From: Streptomyces sp. NBC_00162
Lineage (GTDB): Bacteria; Actinomycetota; Actinomycetes; Streptomycetales; Streptomycetaceae
Assembly (NCBI RefSeq): GCF_024611995.1
Contig: NZ_CP102509.1
Location: 2,604,001 to 2,668,000, forward strand
Reading direction: 5' to 3'
DNA: 64,000 nucleotides
The notes under the pieces were generated by a model. The model was not told the origin of the DNA. It searched no databases and saw only the letters and a program-made list of their open reading frames with translations. The translations under genes and the position numbers were made by a program. Within the stretch, counting starts at the first letter, position 1. The number at the start of each line of letters is the position of its first letter. Positions 25,943-35,011 of this stretch are shown one piece after another.

Positions 25943-28581
25943 TGGGGTCCTGCCTTCTGTCGCATCATCCGATCACGGTCGTGATCGCGTTCCACTGTGT
26001 CCGCTCCGGCGCCGGTGTCCGCATCGGCGGCGAGGGTGCGGGCCTCGCCGTCCACCGTCGCGCGGGCCGGTGTGCCGTCCCGCGCCGCCGCTCGCAGGGT
26101 CAGCACCATGGTCAGGCCGCCGCCGGGGGTGTCCTCGGCCGCGAGGGTGCCGTCCATCGCCTCGGCGAAGCCCCGGGCGACGGCGAGCCCGAGGCCCACC
26201 CCGGCCCCGCGCGGCGCGTCCCCGTGCCGCTGGAAGGGGGCGAATATCCTGTCCTTGGCCTCGTCGGGAACGCCGGGCCCCCGGTCGACGACCCGCACCT
26301 CGACCCGGTCGCCGAGGAAGCTGGCCGCCACCAGCACCCGCTCCCCCGGCGGGCTGTACTTGACCGCGTTCTCGACCACGTTGGCCACGGTCCGCTCCAG
26401 CAGCCCCGGGTCCACCGCCACCATCGGCAGCGTCTCGGGCACGTCGAGCACCACGCTGCCCTCCGGTACGCCGCCCAGCGCCATCGGGACCACCTCGTCG
26501 AGGTCGATCTCCCGGATCAGCGGGGTGACGGTGCCGGTCTGCAGCCGGGACATGTCCAGCAGGTTGCCCACGAGGTGGTCGAGCCGGTCCGCGCCGTCCT
26601 CGATGCCTTCGAGGAGCTCGGCCCGGTCCTCCTCGGACCATTCCACGTCGGCGGAGCGCAACGAGCTCACGGAGGCCTTGATCGAGGCCAGGGGCGTACG
26701 CAGGTCATGGCTGACGGCGGCCAGCAGCGCGGTCCGGATCCGGTTGCCCTCGGCCATCCGGCGGGCCTCCTCGGCCTCCCCGACCAGCCGCTGCCGGTCC
26801 AGGACCACGGCCGCCTGGGCGGCGAAGGCGCCGAGCACACGGCGGTCCTCGGCGGGCAGCACCCGCCCCGACAGGGCCAGCGCCATGTGGTCGCCGATGG
26901 GCATGTCGACGTCGGCGTCCTCGGGCCGGTCCGCGGGCCTGGGGCCGACGCTGGCGGCCGGCTTCCACGGCTCGACCTCGCCCGCGCGCTCCAGCAGGGC
27001 CACGGACTCCATGGCGAAGGTCTCGCGCACCCGCTCCAGCAGCGCCTCCAGGCTGGTCTCCCCGCGCAGCACGCTGCCGGCCAGGAACGAGAGGATCTCG
27101 GACTCGGCGCGCAGCCGCGCCGCCTGGTGCGTGCGCCGGGCGGCCAGGTCCACCACGGAGGCCACCGAGACGGCGACGCCGAAGAAGACGGCGATGGCGA
27201 CGATGTTCTTGGGGTCGGAGACCGTGAACCGGTGCAGCGGCGGGGCGAAGAAGTAGTTCAGCAGCAGCGATCCGACGGCGGCGGAGGCCAGGGCCGGCCA
27301 GAGTCCGCCCAGCAGCGCGGCCGCCACCGTCAGCGCCAGGAAGAGCAGCATGTCGTTGGCGAGCCCGAGGTCCGCGTCCACGTGCGTGAGCAGCAGGCAG
27401 AGCAGCACCGGCAGGGCCACGCCCACCACCCAGCCGGCCACGATCCGGGGCCGCCCCAGGCGGGCCGCCGAGCGGACCACGGGCAGCCCGCGGCCCCTGG
27501 CCACCTCCTCGTGCGTGACGATGTGGACGTCGAGGTCGGGCCCCGAGTCGCGGGCCACGGTGGCGCCGACGCCGGGGCCGAAGACGTACTGCCAGGCCTT
27601 GCGGCGGCTGGAGCCGAGCACGATCTGGGTGGCGTTGACCCCCCGGGCGAAGGCGAGCAGCGCCTCGGGGACGTTGTCGCCGATCACATGGTGAAACGTT
27701 CCGCCTAGATCCTCCACCAGCGTCCGCTGGACGGCGAGCTCCTTCGGCGAGGCCGCGGTCAGCCCGTCGCTGCGGGCGATGTAGACGGCCAGGATCTCGC
27801 TCCCCGAGCCCTTGGCCGCCATCCGGGAGGCGCGCCGGATGAGCGTGCGCCCCTCCGGCCCGCCGGTGAGCCCCACGACGATCCGCTCCCGGGCCTGCCA
27901 GGTGGAGCGGATGCCGTGCTCACCGCGGTACTGCTGGAGGTACTCGTCGGCCCGGTCGGCCACCCACAGCAGTGCGAGCTCGCGCAGGGCGGTCAGGTTG
28001 CCGGGGCGGAAGTAGTTGGACAGGGCCGCGTCGACCTTGTCCGGCTTGTAGATGTTCCCGTGCGCCATCCGCCGGCGCAGCGCCTGCGGGGACATGTCGA
28101 CGAGCTCGATCTGGTCGGCCCGTCGCACCACCTCGTCCGGCACCGTCTCCCGCTGCCGGACCCCGGTGATCGACTCGACCACGTCCCCGAGGGACTCCAG
28201 GTGCTGGATGTTGACGGTCGACACCACGTCGATGCCGGCCCGCAGCAGCTCCTCCACGTCCTGCCAGCGCTTGGCGTTGCGCGAACCGGGCACATTGGTG
28301 TGCGCGAGCTCGTCCACGAGCGCCACGGCCGGCCGCCGGGCGAGGACGGCGTCCACGTCCATCTCGGTGAAGGCCGCCCCGCGGTAGGTCAGCTCCCCGC
28401 GCGCCACCTGTTCCAGGCCGTGCAGCATGACCTCCGTGCGCGGCCGCCCGTGGTGCTCGACGAACCCGACGACGCAGTCGGCTCCCCGCTCCACCCTGCG
28501 GTGGCCCTCGGAGAGCATCGCGTAGGTCTTGCCCACACCGGGTGCCGCGCCGAGATAGATCCTTAGCTTGCCGCGTCCCAT
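25939..28581 (-). CDS. kdpD: KdpD-like sensor histidine kinase
   Basis: An 880-residue sensor. The N-terminal KdpD domain has Walker A LGAAPGVGKTYAML, then a universal-stress-like domain (from RERIVVGLTGGPEGRTLIRR). Four clustered membrane helices lie near residues 400-500, followed by a GAF-like region, HisKA with SHDLRTPLASIKASV near 655, and HATPase motifs near 760-840. ATG 28581 is chosen because MGRGKLRIYLG is the family N-terminus; the frame runs 42 codons upstream. It phosphorylates the overlapping KdpE. The downstream OB-fold and DUF3159 genes are probably in the same transcript. Confidence 0.87.
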   Translation of the reverse strand: MGRGKLRIYLGAAPGVGKTYAMLSEGHRRVERGADCVVGFVEHHGRPRTEVMLHGLEQVARGELTYRGAAFTEMDVDAVLARRPAVALVDELAHTNVPGSRNAKRWQDVEELLRAGIDVVSTVNIQHLESLGDVVESITGVRQRETVPDEVVRRADQIELVDMSPQALRRRMAHGNIYKPDKVDAALSNYFRPGNLTALRELALLWVADRADEYLQQYRGEHGIRSTWQARERIVVGLTGGPEGRTLIRRASRMAAKGSGSEILAVYIARSDGLTAASPKELAVQRTLVEDLGGTFHHVIGDNVPEALLAFARGVNATQIVLGSSRRKAWQYVFGPGVGATVARDSGPDLDVHIVTHEEVARGRGLPVVRSAARLGRPRIVAGWVVGVALPVLLCLLLTHVDADLGLANDMLLFLALTVAAALLGGLWPALASAAVGSLLLNYFFAPPLHRFTVSDPKNIVAIAVFFGVAVSVASVVDLAARRTHQAARLRAESEILSFLAGSVLRGETSLEALLERVRETFAMESVALLERAGEVEPWKPAASVGPRPADRPEDADVDMPIGDHMALALSGRVLPAEDRRVLGAFAAQAAVVLDRQRLVGEAEEARRMAEGNRIRTALLAAVSHDLRTPLASIKASVSSLRSADVEWSEEDRAELLEGIEDGADRLDHLVGNLLDMSRLQTGTVTPLIREIDLDEVVPMALGGVPEGSVVLDVPETLPMVAVDPGLLERTVANVVENAVKYSPPGERVLVAASFLGDRVEVRVVDRGPGVPDEAKDRIFAPFQRHGDAPRGAGVGLGLAVARGFAEAMDGTLAAEDTPGGGLTMVLTLRAAARDGTPARATVDGEARTLAADADTGAGADTVERDHDRDRMMRQKAGPQ

Positions 28582-28669
28582 GCGCCCATTCTCGGGGACG
28601 TCCGTGCGGTCCACGCACCGATGGCGGGCCGGACGCACATCCCTGACGGATCTCTGACGCGGTCGCGCG

Positions 28670-28711
28670 AAAAGCCGGTGGGCCCCACCCGAAGAGGTGG
28701 GGCCCACCGGC
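28670..28711 (-). terminator. Terminator after the DUF3710 gene
   Basis: A perfect 16-bp stem (28674-28689 and 28696-28711) with a six-base loop. Read on the - strand it is followed by TTTT (28670-28673), so it ends the DUF3710/dut transcript before kdpD. Confidence 0.85.
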
Positions 28712-28766
28712 CGAAAAACATGACGCTCCCCCCAGGCCCGGTCCGGGCGCGGGGGTCACACCGGGG

Positions 28767-29558
28767 TCAGCGGACCTCGGTGATCTCCGGGCCGCGCTCG
28801 AGCTGGCCCATGCCACCGCCGAAGCGGGAGCCTTCCTGGTCCTCCGTCTGCACGCCGTCCGGCACCATCTGGGCGTCGTTCGGCAGCTTCAGGACGATCG
28901 GGTCGCGGGGAGCCATCGGGCCGTCACCGCGGACCACGACGGTGTCGCGGAAGATCTGCTCGAGGACACCCGCCGACTCGGGGCGCACCGCGCCCTGGCC
29001 GGAGATGACACCGCGCAGGAACCAGCGCGGACCGTCGACGCCGATGAAACGGACCAGCTGTGCGCCGGTCTGCCCGTCCGGCAGCGGTACGGGAACCTGT
29101 GCGCGCAGCTCCCAGCCCAGCGGACCCTCGACCTCGTCGATGATGCCGCCCTGCTGGGTGATGCCCGCGGCGATCTCCTCGCGGACCTCGCCCCAGATGC
29201 CTTCCTTGCGCGGTGCGGCGAAGGCCTGCAGCTGTACGGCGCTGTCGCCCAGGACGATGGTCGCGGCGACGATCGCGTCACCGGCGACCTCGACCCGCAG
29301 CTCCATGCCCTCGACCCCGGGTACGAAGACGCCACCCAGGTCGACCCGGCCGTCGGCCGGGTTGCCGAGCACCTCGGAGACGTCCCAGGGGCCGTCGGGC
29401 CGCGGGGCCGGCGGCAGGTTCACGCGGCGCGGCTGGGCCGCGTCGAGCTCCTCGGCGCCGTCCTGATCGCCGGCGTCCAGGCCGGACACACGGCCATCGA
29501 CCTGCTCGGCCGCGCCGCCGTCCTTGGCGGAATCGTTCTTCTTGCGACGTCCGAACAC
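28767..29558 (-). CDS. DUF3710 family protein
   Basis: A 263-residue actinobacterial protein of the DUF3710 type. An acidic low-complexity N-terminus (to about residue 60) precedes the conserved domain with RVDLGGVFVPGVEGMELRVEV and DGPRWFLRGVISGQGAV. GTG 29558 lies 1 nt from the dut stop, so it follows dut in the operon, the usual order in Streptomyces. Soluble; function unknown. Confidence 0.85.
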   Translation of the reverse strand: MFGRRKKNDSAKDGGAAEQVDGRVSGLDAGDQDGAEELDAAQPRRVNLPPAPRPDGPWDVSEVLGNPADGRVDLGGVFVPGVEGMELRVEVAGDAIVAATIVLGDSAVQLQAFAAPRKEGIWGEVREEIAAGITQQGGIIDEVEGPLGWELRAQVPVPLPDGQTGAQLVRFIGVDGPRWFLRGVISGQGAVRPESAGVLEQIFRDTVVVRGDGPMAPRDPIVLKLPNDAQMVPDGVQTEDQEGSRFGGGMGQLERGPEITEVR

Positions 29559-29559
29559 G

Positions 29560-30096
29560 TCACTGTCCTTCCCGGTCGGTTACGACCGAAGCGTAGCCAT
29601 TCCCACCCTGCTGACCAGCGCCGGATCCGGCCACGGCCGGATGACCGCCGGTGGAGCCGAAACCCCCCTCGGCCCGGGCCGAGCCGGGAAGTTCCGCCAC
29701 CTCGTGGAAGCGCACCTTCTCGACCCGCTGGACAACCAGCTGGGCAATGCGGTCGAAACGCTCGAACCGAACGCTCTCGCGCGGGTCGAGATTGACCACG
29801 ATCACCTTGATCTCCCCACGGTACCCGGCATCCACCGTCCCCGGGGCATTCACGAGCGCGAGCCCGCAGCGGGCGGCCAGGCCCGACCGCGGGTGCACGA
29901 AGGCCGCGTACCCGTCGGGCAGGGCGATGGACACCCCGGTGGGGAGTACGGTCCGCTCGCCGGGCTCCAGCTCGGCGGCCTGGGTGGTCACCAGGTCGCA
30001 GCCGGCGTCACCGGGGTGACTGTAGGCGGGGAGGGGCACCTCGGGGTCGACGCGGCGGATCAACACGTCGACCGGTGCGTACTCGTTCTGGGACAT
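29560..30096 (-). CDS. dut: dUTP diphosphatase
   Basis: A 178-residue trimeric-type dUTPase. The five motifs are present: HPGDAGCDLVT, HPRSGLAARCGL, VNAPGTVDAGYRGEIKV, RIAQLVVQRVE and GGFGSTGGH. It hydrolyses dUTP to dUMP and diphosphate, preventing uracil incorporation into DNA and supplying dTMP synthesis. The C-terminal ~20 residues after motif 5 are an actinobacterial extension. Its ATG overlaps the stop of the preceding thioesterase gene. Confidence 0.95.
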   Translation of the reverse strand: MSQNEYAPVDVLIRRVDPEVPLPAYSHPGDAGCDLVTTQAAELEPGERTVLPTGVSIALPDGYAAFVHPRSGLAARCGLALVNAPGTVDAGYRGEIKVIVVNLDPRESVRFERFDRIAQLVVQRVEKVRFHEVAELPGSARAEGGFGSTGGHPAVAGSGAGQQGGNGYASVVTDREGQ

Positions 30097-30680
30097 CAGG
30101 GGTTCACCTCGAAGGCGCGTGCGCGCCTGACCTGGTCCGGGTCGGCCATCGCCGCCCGGATCTCCTCGGGCCGACCGTTGTCGATGAAGTGGTCGACCTT
30201 CACCTCGATGAAGAGCGCGTCCGCCCGCACGGCCACGAGGCCCTCGGGCCCGCCTATCCGGCCGACCGCCGTGGAGTAGATCTTCCGCCCGGCCACGGCG
30301 GTGACCTCGGCCTCCAGGTACAGCACGGTGTCCACCGGCACGGGCCGTACGAAGTCGGTCTCCAGCCGCCCCGTCACGGCGATGACGCGCAGCAGCCAGT
30401 TCAGCGAGCCGAGCGTCTCGTCGAGCGCCGTGGCCAGCACGCCGCCGTGGGCGAGACCGGGGGCACCCTGGTGCGCGGGCTTGACGGTGAACTCGGCGGT
30501 GACGCGCACGCCCTCGCCCGCACGGGCCTCCAGGTGGAGTCCGTGCGGCTGGCCCTCGCCGCAGCCGAAGCAGTGCTCGTAGTGCGCGCCGAGGAGCTCG
30601 CCCGGTGCCGGTGCATCGGGGTGCCGGACCGGCGCGGTGGCATCGGCCGGGGGCGTCAACGCTGTGTTTCGTCCACTCAC
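30096..30680 (-). CDS. PaaI-type hotdog thioesterase
   Basis: A 194-residue hotdog-fold protein. The family signature PGLAHGGVLATALDETLGSLNWLL lies near residue 85, preceded by HYEHCFGCGEGQPHGLHL. It probably hydrolyses acyl-CoA thioesters, though members are often uncharacterised. GTG 30680 is chosen because the conserved part starts soon after; the longer open frame upstream is shadow of the opposite DUF3093 gene. First gene of the thioesterase-dut-DUF3710 operon. Confidence 0.82.
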   Translation of the reverse strand: MSGRNTALTPPADATAPVRHPDAPAPGELLGAHYEHCFGCGEGQPHGLHLEARAGEGVRVTAEFTVKPAHQGAPGLAHGGVLATALDETLGSLNWLLRVIAVTGRLETDFVRPVPVDTVLYLEAEVTAVAGRKIYSTAVGRIGGPEGLVAVRADALFIEVKVDHFIDNGRPEEIRAAMADPDQVRRARAFEVNP

Positions 30681-30738
30681 AGCCGCAGACCTTACCCGCG
30701 CCGCTACCCGCCGGTCGCCTCGTGGCAGGCTTGAGCTC

Positions 30739-31203
30739 ATGCAGCTCTCCCCCGCGCACCACGACGAACGTCTGACCGCCCCCCGCTCCTGGTGGGGCAT
30801 CGCCGTACTCATCGGTCTCGCGTGCGCGCTGATGCTGCTGCCGCTGGGCACGCTGCCGCTGCTGACCGGACTGGTCGGGGGCACCGGGCTGGCCGGGCTG
30901 CTGGTGAGTTCGTACGGTTCCGCGCGCGTGCGCGTGGTGAACGGCGCGCTGGCGGCGGGGGACGCGCGGATCCCGGTGACGGCCCTGGGTGATCCCGAGA
31001 TCCTGGACGCCGAGGAGTCGCGCGCCTGGCGCACGTACAAGGCCGACACCCGCGCCTTCATGCTGTTGCGCAGCTACGTGCCGACGGCGGTCCGCGTCGA
31101 GGTGACCGACCCGGCGGACCCGACCCCGTACCTCTACGTCTCCACCCGCGAGCCGCAGGCCCTGGTCTCGGCGATCCGCGCGGCGCGCGCACAGGCGGCC
31201 TGA
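30739..31203 (+). CDS. DUF3093 family membrane protein
   Basis: A 154-residue protein with two adjacent hydrophobic helices near residues 19-58 (WWGIAVLIGLACALMLLPLG and the following segment). The conserved soluble part has VVNGALAAGDARIPV and ends LYVSTREPQALVSAIRAAR. This is the DUF3093 pattern, typically encoded divergently next to dut in actinobacteria, as here. Function unknown. Confidence 0.82.
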   Translation: MQLSPAHHDERLTAPRSWWGIAVLIGLACALMLLPLGTLPLLTGLVGGTGLAGLLVSSYGSARVRVVNGALAAGDARIPVTALGDPEILDAEESRAWRTYKADTRAFMLLRSYVPTAVRVEVTDPADPTPYLYVSTREPQALVSAIRAARAQAA

Positions 31204-31214
31204 CCGGCCCGGCC

Positions 31215-32162
31215 TCAGCCGTCCGTACCGGGGTCCATGCCCTCGAGTGCGGCCCTGGCGGCCTCGGGAAGGGGCTTGGAGGGCTGTTCCAGGGGCGGGA
31301 GCTGCCGCAGTGCATCCCACGCCACCGCCCGGCCCCGCAGGTCCGTACGCACCTTCTCTGCGACTTTGCGGGTGTCGCGGCGATTCATCACCGCTCCGAC
31401 GGCCGCACCGACCATGAACGGCATGAGGTTGGGCAGGCTGCGGAACATCCGCTTCATGATCTGTTGGCGCAGTTCGCGCTTCATCTGACCGCCGAGCGCC
31501 GCGTTCAGCGTCGTCGGCTTGGTCAGGTCGATGCCGCGCTCCTCGGTCCACGCGGTGAGGTAGGCGAGGCTGCGCTCCTTGAGCGCGCCGGGCGGGCGCA
31601 GGCCGTAGACCTCGTGGAGCTCGGCGACGAGCTTGATTTCGATCGCGGCGACGGAGGTGATCTCCGCGGCCAGCTCCGCCGGCATGGCGGGCGGGACGGG
31701 CAGCATGGCCGCCGCTCCGATGCCCGCGCCGACGGTGGAGGTGGCGTTCGCGGCTCCGGAGATCAGCTTGTCGGCAAGCTGATCGGGGCCGAGGCCCGGG
31801 AACTGCGCGCGCAGGGTCGCGAGGTCCCGAACCGGAACGCGTGGTGCGTTCTCGATGATCCATTCGGCGATGTACAGGACGGCGCCCCTGACGCTTCCGC
31901 CGCCCTTGCGTACACCGTTCTTGACTGCTTGCAGCCGACGAGCCCCGGACCGGTGCCGGGCCTCCTCGTCGGCCCCTGTGGCCGACGGCACCGCCGAGGC
32001 GGTGTCGGAGGGCACGATGGCGGTACCCATGGCGGAGCCGCCGGAGGTTCCAGGACTCGTTACCGGGTCCGTGGTTCCCGCCTGCGTCTCCGCCGGATCA
32101 CCAGATTTTCGGAGGCGGCGCTTCCGACCGTGCTTCCGAAAAAAGGGTGTCGAGCCAGCCAC
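31215..32162 (-). CDS. EcsC-like hypothetical protein
   Basis: A 315-residue protein with a disordered charged N-terminus (about 90 residues). The conserved region has Ala/Gly-rich helices (SGAANATSTVGAGIGAAAMLPVPPAMPAELAAEITSVAAIEIKL, in part) and LMPFMVGAAVGAVMNRRDTRKVAEKVR. This resembles EcsC-family proteins, but the match is by eye. GTG 32162 lies 12 nt after the DUF4193 gene stop, implying co-transcription. Confidence 0.6.
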   Translation of the reverse strand: MAGSTPFFRKHGRKRRLRKSGDPAETQAGTTDPVTSPGTSGGSAMGTAIVPSDTASAVPSATGADEEARHRSGARRLQAVKNGVRKGGGSVRGAVLYIAEWIIENAPRVPVRDLATLRAQFPGLGPDQLADKLISGAANATSTVGAGIGAAAMLPVPPAMPAELAAEITSVAAIEIKLVAELHEVYGLRPPGALKERSLAYLTAWTEERGIDLTKPTTLNAALGGQMKRELRQQIMKRMFRSLPNLMPFMVGAAVGAVMNRRDTRKVAEKVRTDLRGRAVAWDALRQLPPLEQPSKPLPEAARAALEGMDPGTDG

Positions 32163-32174
32163 GGCCGACGCCTC

Positions 32175-32471
32175 TCAGTCGCAGTCGCGGCAGATCGGCT
32201 GACCGTTCTTCTCACGTGCCAGCTGGCTGCGGTGGTGCACCAGGAAGCAGCTCATGCAGGTGAACTCGTCGGCCTGCTTCGGCAGGACCCGGACGGCCAG
32301 CTCCTCGTTGGAGAGGTCCGCGCCGGGAAGCTCCATGCTCTCGACCGAGTCGAATTCGTCCATGTCCGCGGACGAGGTCGACTTCTCGTTACGTCGGGCC
32401 TTCAGCTCTTCAATGCTGTCGTTGTCGACGTCGTCGTCGGTCTTGCGTGGGGTGTCGTAGTCCGTTGCCAT
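32175..32471 (-). CDS. DUF4193 family small protein
   Basis: A 98-residue acidic protein. The C-terminus carries a four-cysteine zinc-ribbon-like set, FTCMSCFLVHHRSQL and PICRDCD, typical of the DUF4193 family of actinobacteria. The N-terminal half is charged and probably unstructured. A well-conserved Streptomyces gene usually found near cutRS and dut. Function unknown. Confidence 0.85.
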   Translation of the reverse strand: MATDYDTPRKTDDDVDNDSIEELKARRNEKSTSSADMDEFDSVESMELPGADLSNEELAVRVLPKQADEFTCMSCFLVHHRSQLAREKNGQPICRDCD

Positions 32472-32853
32472 TGTTCGCTCTCCCCCTCTGGGTGTTAGCG
32501 GTGTCTCAGCGCACGTAACGCGCGAGAGGCCGGACTTGTGCCCGACCTGAGGCGGAGATTTTGCCTCACATCAAGGTCTGTTACTCAATCGACACCCAGC
32601 CGCCTGCCTGAAGGAGCAATCAGCTGGGATGACGACCGGGACCGTACACGGTCCGGGGGCCGTCTTGCACAAACGCCACCCCGTGTATTTCCCGCCATTC
32701 GGGGGGCCGGAAACCCGGACTTCCCGGGCGTTCCGGCCGCGATCGGGTCACAGAACGCACATGGTCCGACACTCGGGCATGTGATCGATCACACAGACCG
32801 GGTTGTCTTCACAGGGCAAGCATTCAGCCAAAAGCGAACACGGGGTGGAGAAC
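32472..32853. other. 382-bp intergenic region between cutS and the DUF4193 gene
   Basis: No convincing gene; a 110-codon + strand frame starting at 32538 has no ribosome site and non-genic composition. It should contain the cutRS 3' end and the DUF4193 promoter. A 14-bp perfect palindrome is listed separately. Confidence 0.6.
32780..32793. promoter_or_regulatory. 14-bp perfect palindrome TGTGATCGATCACA
   Basis: Two TGTGA half-sites in inverted orientation separated by four bases. The form recalls CRP/FNR- or Rex-type operators, but the spacing equals FNR, not Crp. It is 61-74 bp beyond the cutS stop codon and about 310 bp upstream of the DUF4193 start, so its target is not clear. Confidence 0.4.
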
Positions 32854-34095
32854 TCACAAGGGAAGAGTGACACGCATCACGAGCCCACCGCCTTCCCGGG
32901 GGATCGCCTGGATTCGTCCGCCGTGTGCGCGGGCCACGGAGCGCGCGATCGAGAGGCCGAGCCCGACACCCTTGTCGCTGCCCGTTCGCTCCGTACGCAG
33001 CCGCCTGAAGGGCTCGAAGAGGTTGTCCACCTCGTACGCGGGAACGACCGGACCGGTGTTCGACACCACGAGGACCGCCTGGCCGTGCTGGGCCTCGGTG
33101 GTGACCTCCACCCAGCCGCCCTCCGGCACGTTGTACCGGACGGCGTTCTGCACCAGGTTGAGGGCGATCCGCTCCAGCAGCACGCCGTTGCCCTGGATGA
33201 CGGCCAGCGCGCGCTCGCCGCGGATCTCCACGCCCTTCGCCTCGGCCTCCCCGCGCACCTGGTCGAGGGCGCGCGAGGCGACCTCCGCCAGGTCCACGGG
33301 CTTGCGCTCGACGATCTGGTTCTCGCTGCGGGCCAGCAGCAGCAGGCCCTCGACCAGCTGCTCGCTGCGCTCGTTGGTGGCGAGCAGGGTCTTCCCGAGC
33401 TGCTGGAGCTCGACCGGGGCCCCCGGATCGGAGAGGTGCACCTCCAGCAGGGTCCGGTTGATCGCGAGCGGGGTCCGCAGCTCGTGCGAGGCGTTCGCGA
33501 CGAACCGCTGCTGGGCCGTGAAGGCCCGCTCCAGCCGGTCGAGCATCTCGTCGAAGGTGTCGGCGAGCTCCATGAGCTCGTCGTCCGGCCCGTCCAGCTC
33601 GATCCGCCGGGTCAGGTCGGAGCCGACGACCCGGCGGGCGGTCCGGGTGATCTTGCCGAGCGGCGAGAGCACCCGGCCGGCCATCGCGTAGCCGAAGGCG
33701 AAGGCGATGATGCTCAGCCCCAGCAGGGCCATCAGCGAGCGGCTCAGCAGGTCGTCCAGCGCGTGCCGGCGCTGTTCGAGCATGCACTGGCCGATCGCGG
33801 CGTTGAAGTCGTTGGGCGTCAGCTGGCCCACCACGCCCGGGCAGGTACTGCTGGTGACCTTCACCTCGCCGCCGACGATCTGGAACGGGGGCGCGTTGCC
33901 CTCCCGCAGGGCCTGGGCCGCCAGCAGGTAGATGATCGACAGCAGCAGGATGCCGGCGATCAGGAACATCCCGCCGTACAGCAGCGTGAGGCGTATGCGG
34001 ATGGTCGGCCGCAGCCAAGGGAAAGGACCCTCGGGCTGGCCGGGGTCCCAGGTGGGTTTCGGTGGCGCGACCGGTGGCGCCGGATTGGCGGGCAC
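32854..34095 (-). CDS. cutS: Two-component sensor kinase CutS
   Basis: A 413-residue histidine kinase. The first membrane helix near residue 35 (LTLLYGGMFLIAGILLL) is followed by an extracytoplasmic loop of about 80 residues with two cysteines (SSTCPG, IGQCMLEQ). A second helix near 140 precedes HAMP (RRVVGSDLTRRIEL). HisKA has FVANASHELRTPLAINRTLL near residue 200, and the ATPase N box and G boxes are LNLVQNAVRYN, DKGVGLGLSIARSVA. GTG 34095 starts 4 nt after cutR. CutRS represses antibiotic production and acts on extracellular redox/protein-folding stress in Streptomyces (literature). Confidence 0.88.
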   Translation of the reverse strand: MPANPAPPVAPPKPTWDPGQPEGPFPWLRPTIRIRLTLLYGGMFLIAGILLLSIIYLLAAQALREGNAPPFQIVGGEVKVTSSTCPGVVGQLTPNDFNAAIGQCMLEQRRHALDDLLSRSLMALLGLSIIAFAFGYAMAGRVLSPLGKITRTARRVVGSDLTRRIELDGPDDELMELADTFDEMLDRLERAFTAQQRFVANASHELRTPLAINRTLLEVHLSDPGAPVELQQLGKTLLATNERSEQLVEGLLLLARSENQIVERKPVDLAEVASRALDQVRGEAEAKGVEIRGERALAVIQGNGVLLERIALNLVQNAVRYNVPEGGWVEVTTEAQHGQAVLVVSNTGPVVPAYEVDNLFEPFRRLRTERTGSDKGVGLGLSIARSVARAHGGRIQAIPREGGGLVMRVTLPL

Positions 34096-34099
34096 GCGC

Positions 34100-34753
34100 T
34101 CAGATCCGGTATCCGGAGCCCGGCACGGTCACGATGACCGGCGGCTCGCCCAGCTTGCGCCGCAGGGTCATCACGGTCACCCGTACGACGTTGGTGAAGG
34201 GGTCGGTGTTCTCGTCCCAGGCCTTCTCCAGCAGCTGCTCCGCGGAGACCACGGTCCCCTCGCTGCGCATGAGGACCTCCAGCACCGCGAACTCCTTGGG
34301 CGCCAGCTGCACCTCCTTGCCCTCGCGGAACACCTCGCGCCGGTTCGGGTCCAGCTTGATCCCGGCCCGCTCCAGTACGGGCGGCAGCGCGACGGTGGTG
34401 CGCCGCCCGAGGGCCCGCACGCGGGCGGTCAGCTCGGTGAAGGCGAAGGGCTTGGGCAGGTAGTCGTCCGCCCCGAGCTCCAGGCCCTCCACGCGGTCGC
34501 TGACATCTCCGGAGGCGGTCAGCATCAGCACGCGCGTGGGCATGCCGAGCTCGACGATCTTCCGGCAGACGTCGTCACCGTGCACGAGCGGGAGGTCCCG
34601 GTCGAGGACGACCACGTCGTAGTCGTTCACCCCGACACGCTCCAGGGCGGCGGCGCCGTCGTACACGACGTCCACGGCCATGGCCTCCCGGCGCAGTCCG
34701 GTGGCCACAGCATCGGCGAGCAGCTGCTCGTCCTCGACGACGAGTACGCGCAC
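34100..34753 (-). CDS. cutR: Two-component response regulator CutR
   Basis: A 217-residue OmpR-family regulator with the same length as Streptomyces lividans CutR and, from memory, almost identical sequence. The receiver has MRVLVVEDEQLLADAV, phospho-Asp in VVVLDRDLPLVHGD (position 51) and DDYLPKPFAFTEL. The DNA-binding domain ends PVIVTVPGSGYRI. GTG 34753 has AGGAAGGAAA upstream. It regulates with CutS. Confidence 0.92.
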   Translation of the reverse strand: MRVLVVEDEQLLADAVATGLRREAMAVDVVYDGAAALERVGVNDYDVVVLDRDLPLVHGDDVCRKIVELGMPTRVLMLTASGDVSDRVEGLELGADDYLPKPFAFTELTARVRALGRRTTVALPPVLERAGIKLDPNRREVFREGKEVQLAPKEFAVLEVLMRSEGTVVSAEQLLEKAWDENTDPFTNVVRVTVMTLRRKLGEPPVIVTVPGSGYRI

Positions 34754-35011
34754 GTCGTTTCCTTCCTCCGAGCCCAGCAGGGCACACGTGTGTTGCGTCG
34801 CCCATCCTGCCCGTTTCGGCCGTAAACCGGCTGTAAGGCGCCGCTCGCAGGGTGCAGCGGGGAGGGCGGCCGGGGCGGAGGTGAGGATTCCCTCGTCTTA
34901 CGAGGTTTCTGCGCCCAGGGTGCCGGGGAGGACGACAGGACACCCCATCCACTCCCTGACGGCGGACTGCCACGTGCCGCCGCCGACCCACGAAGAGGGG
35001 GCGAACCCACC

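Noticed and set aside
32538..32870. 110-codon + strand frame between the DUF4193 and cutS genes
   Set aside because: No ribosome site, composition unlike genes, and it runs into the antisense of cutS.
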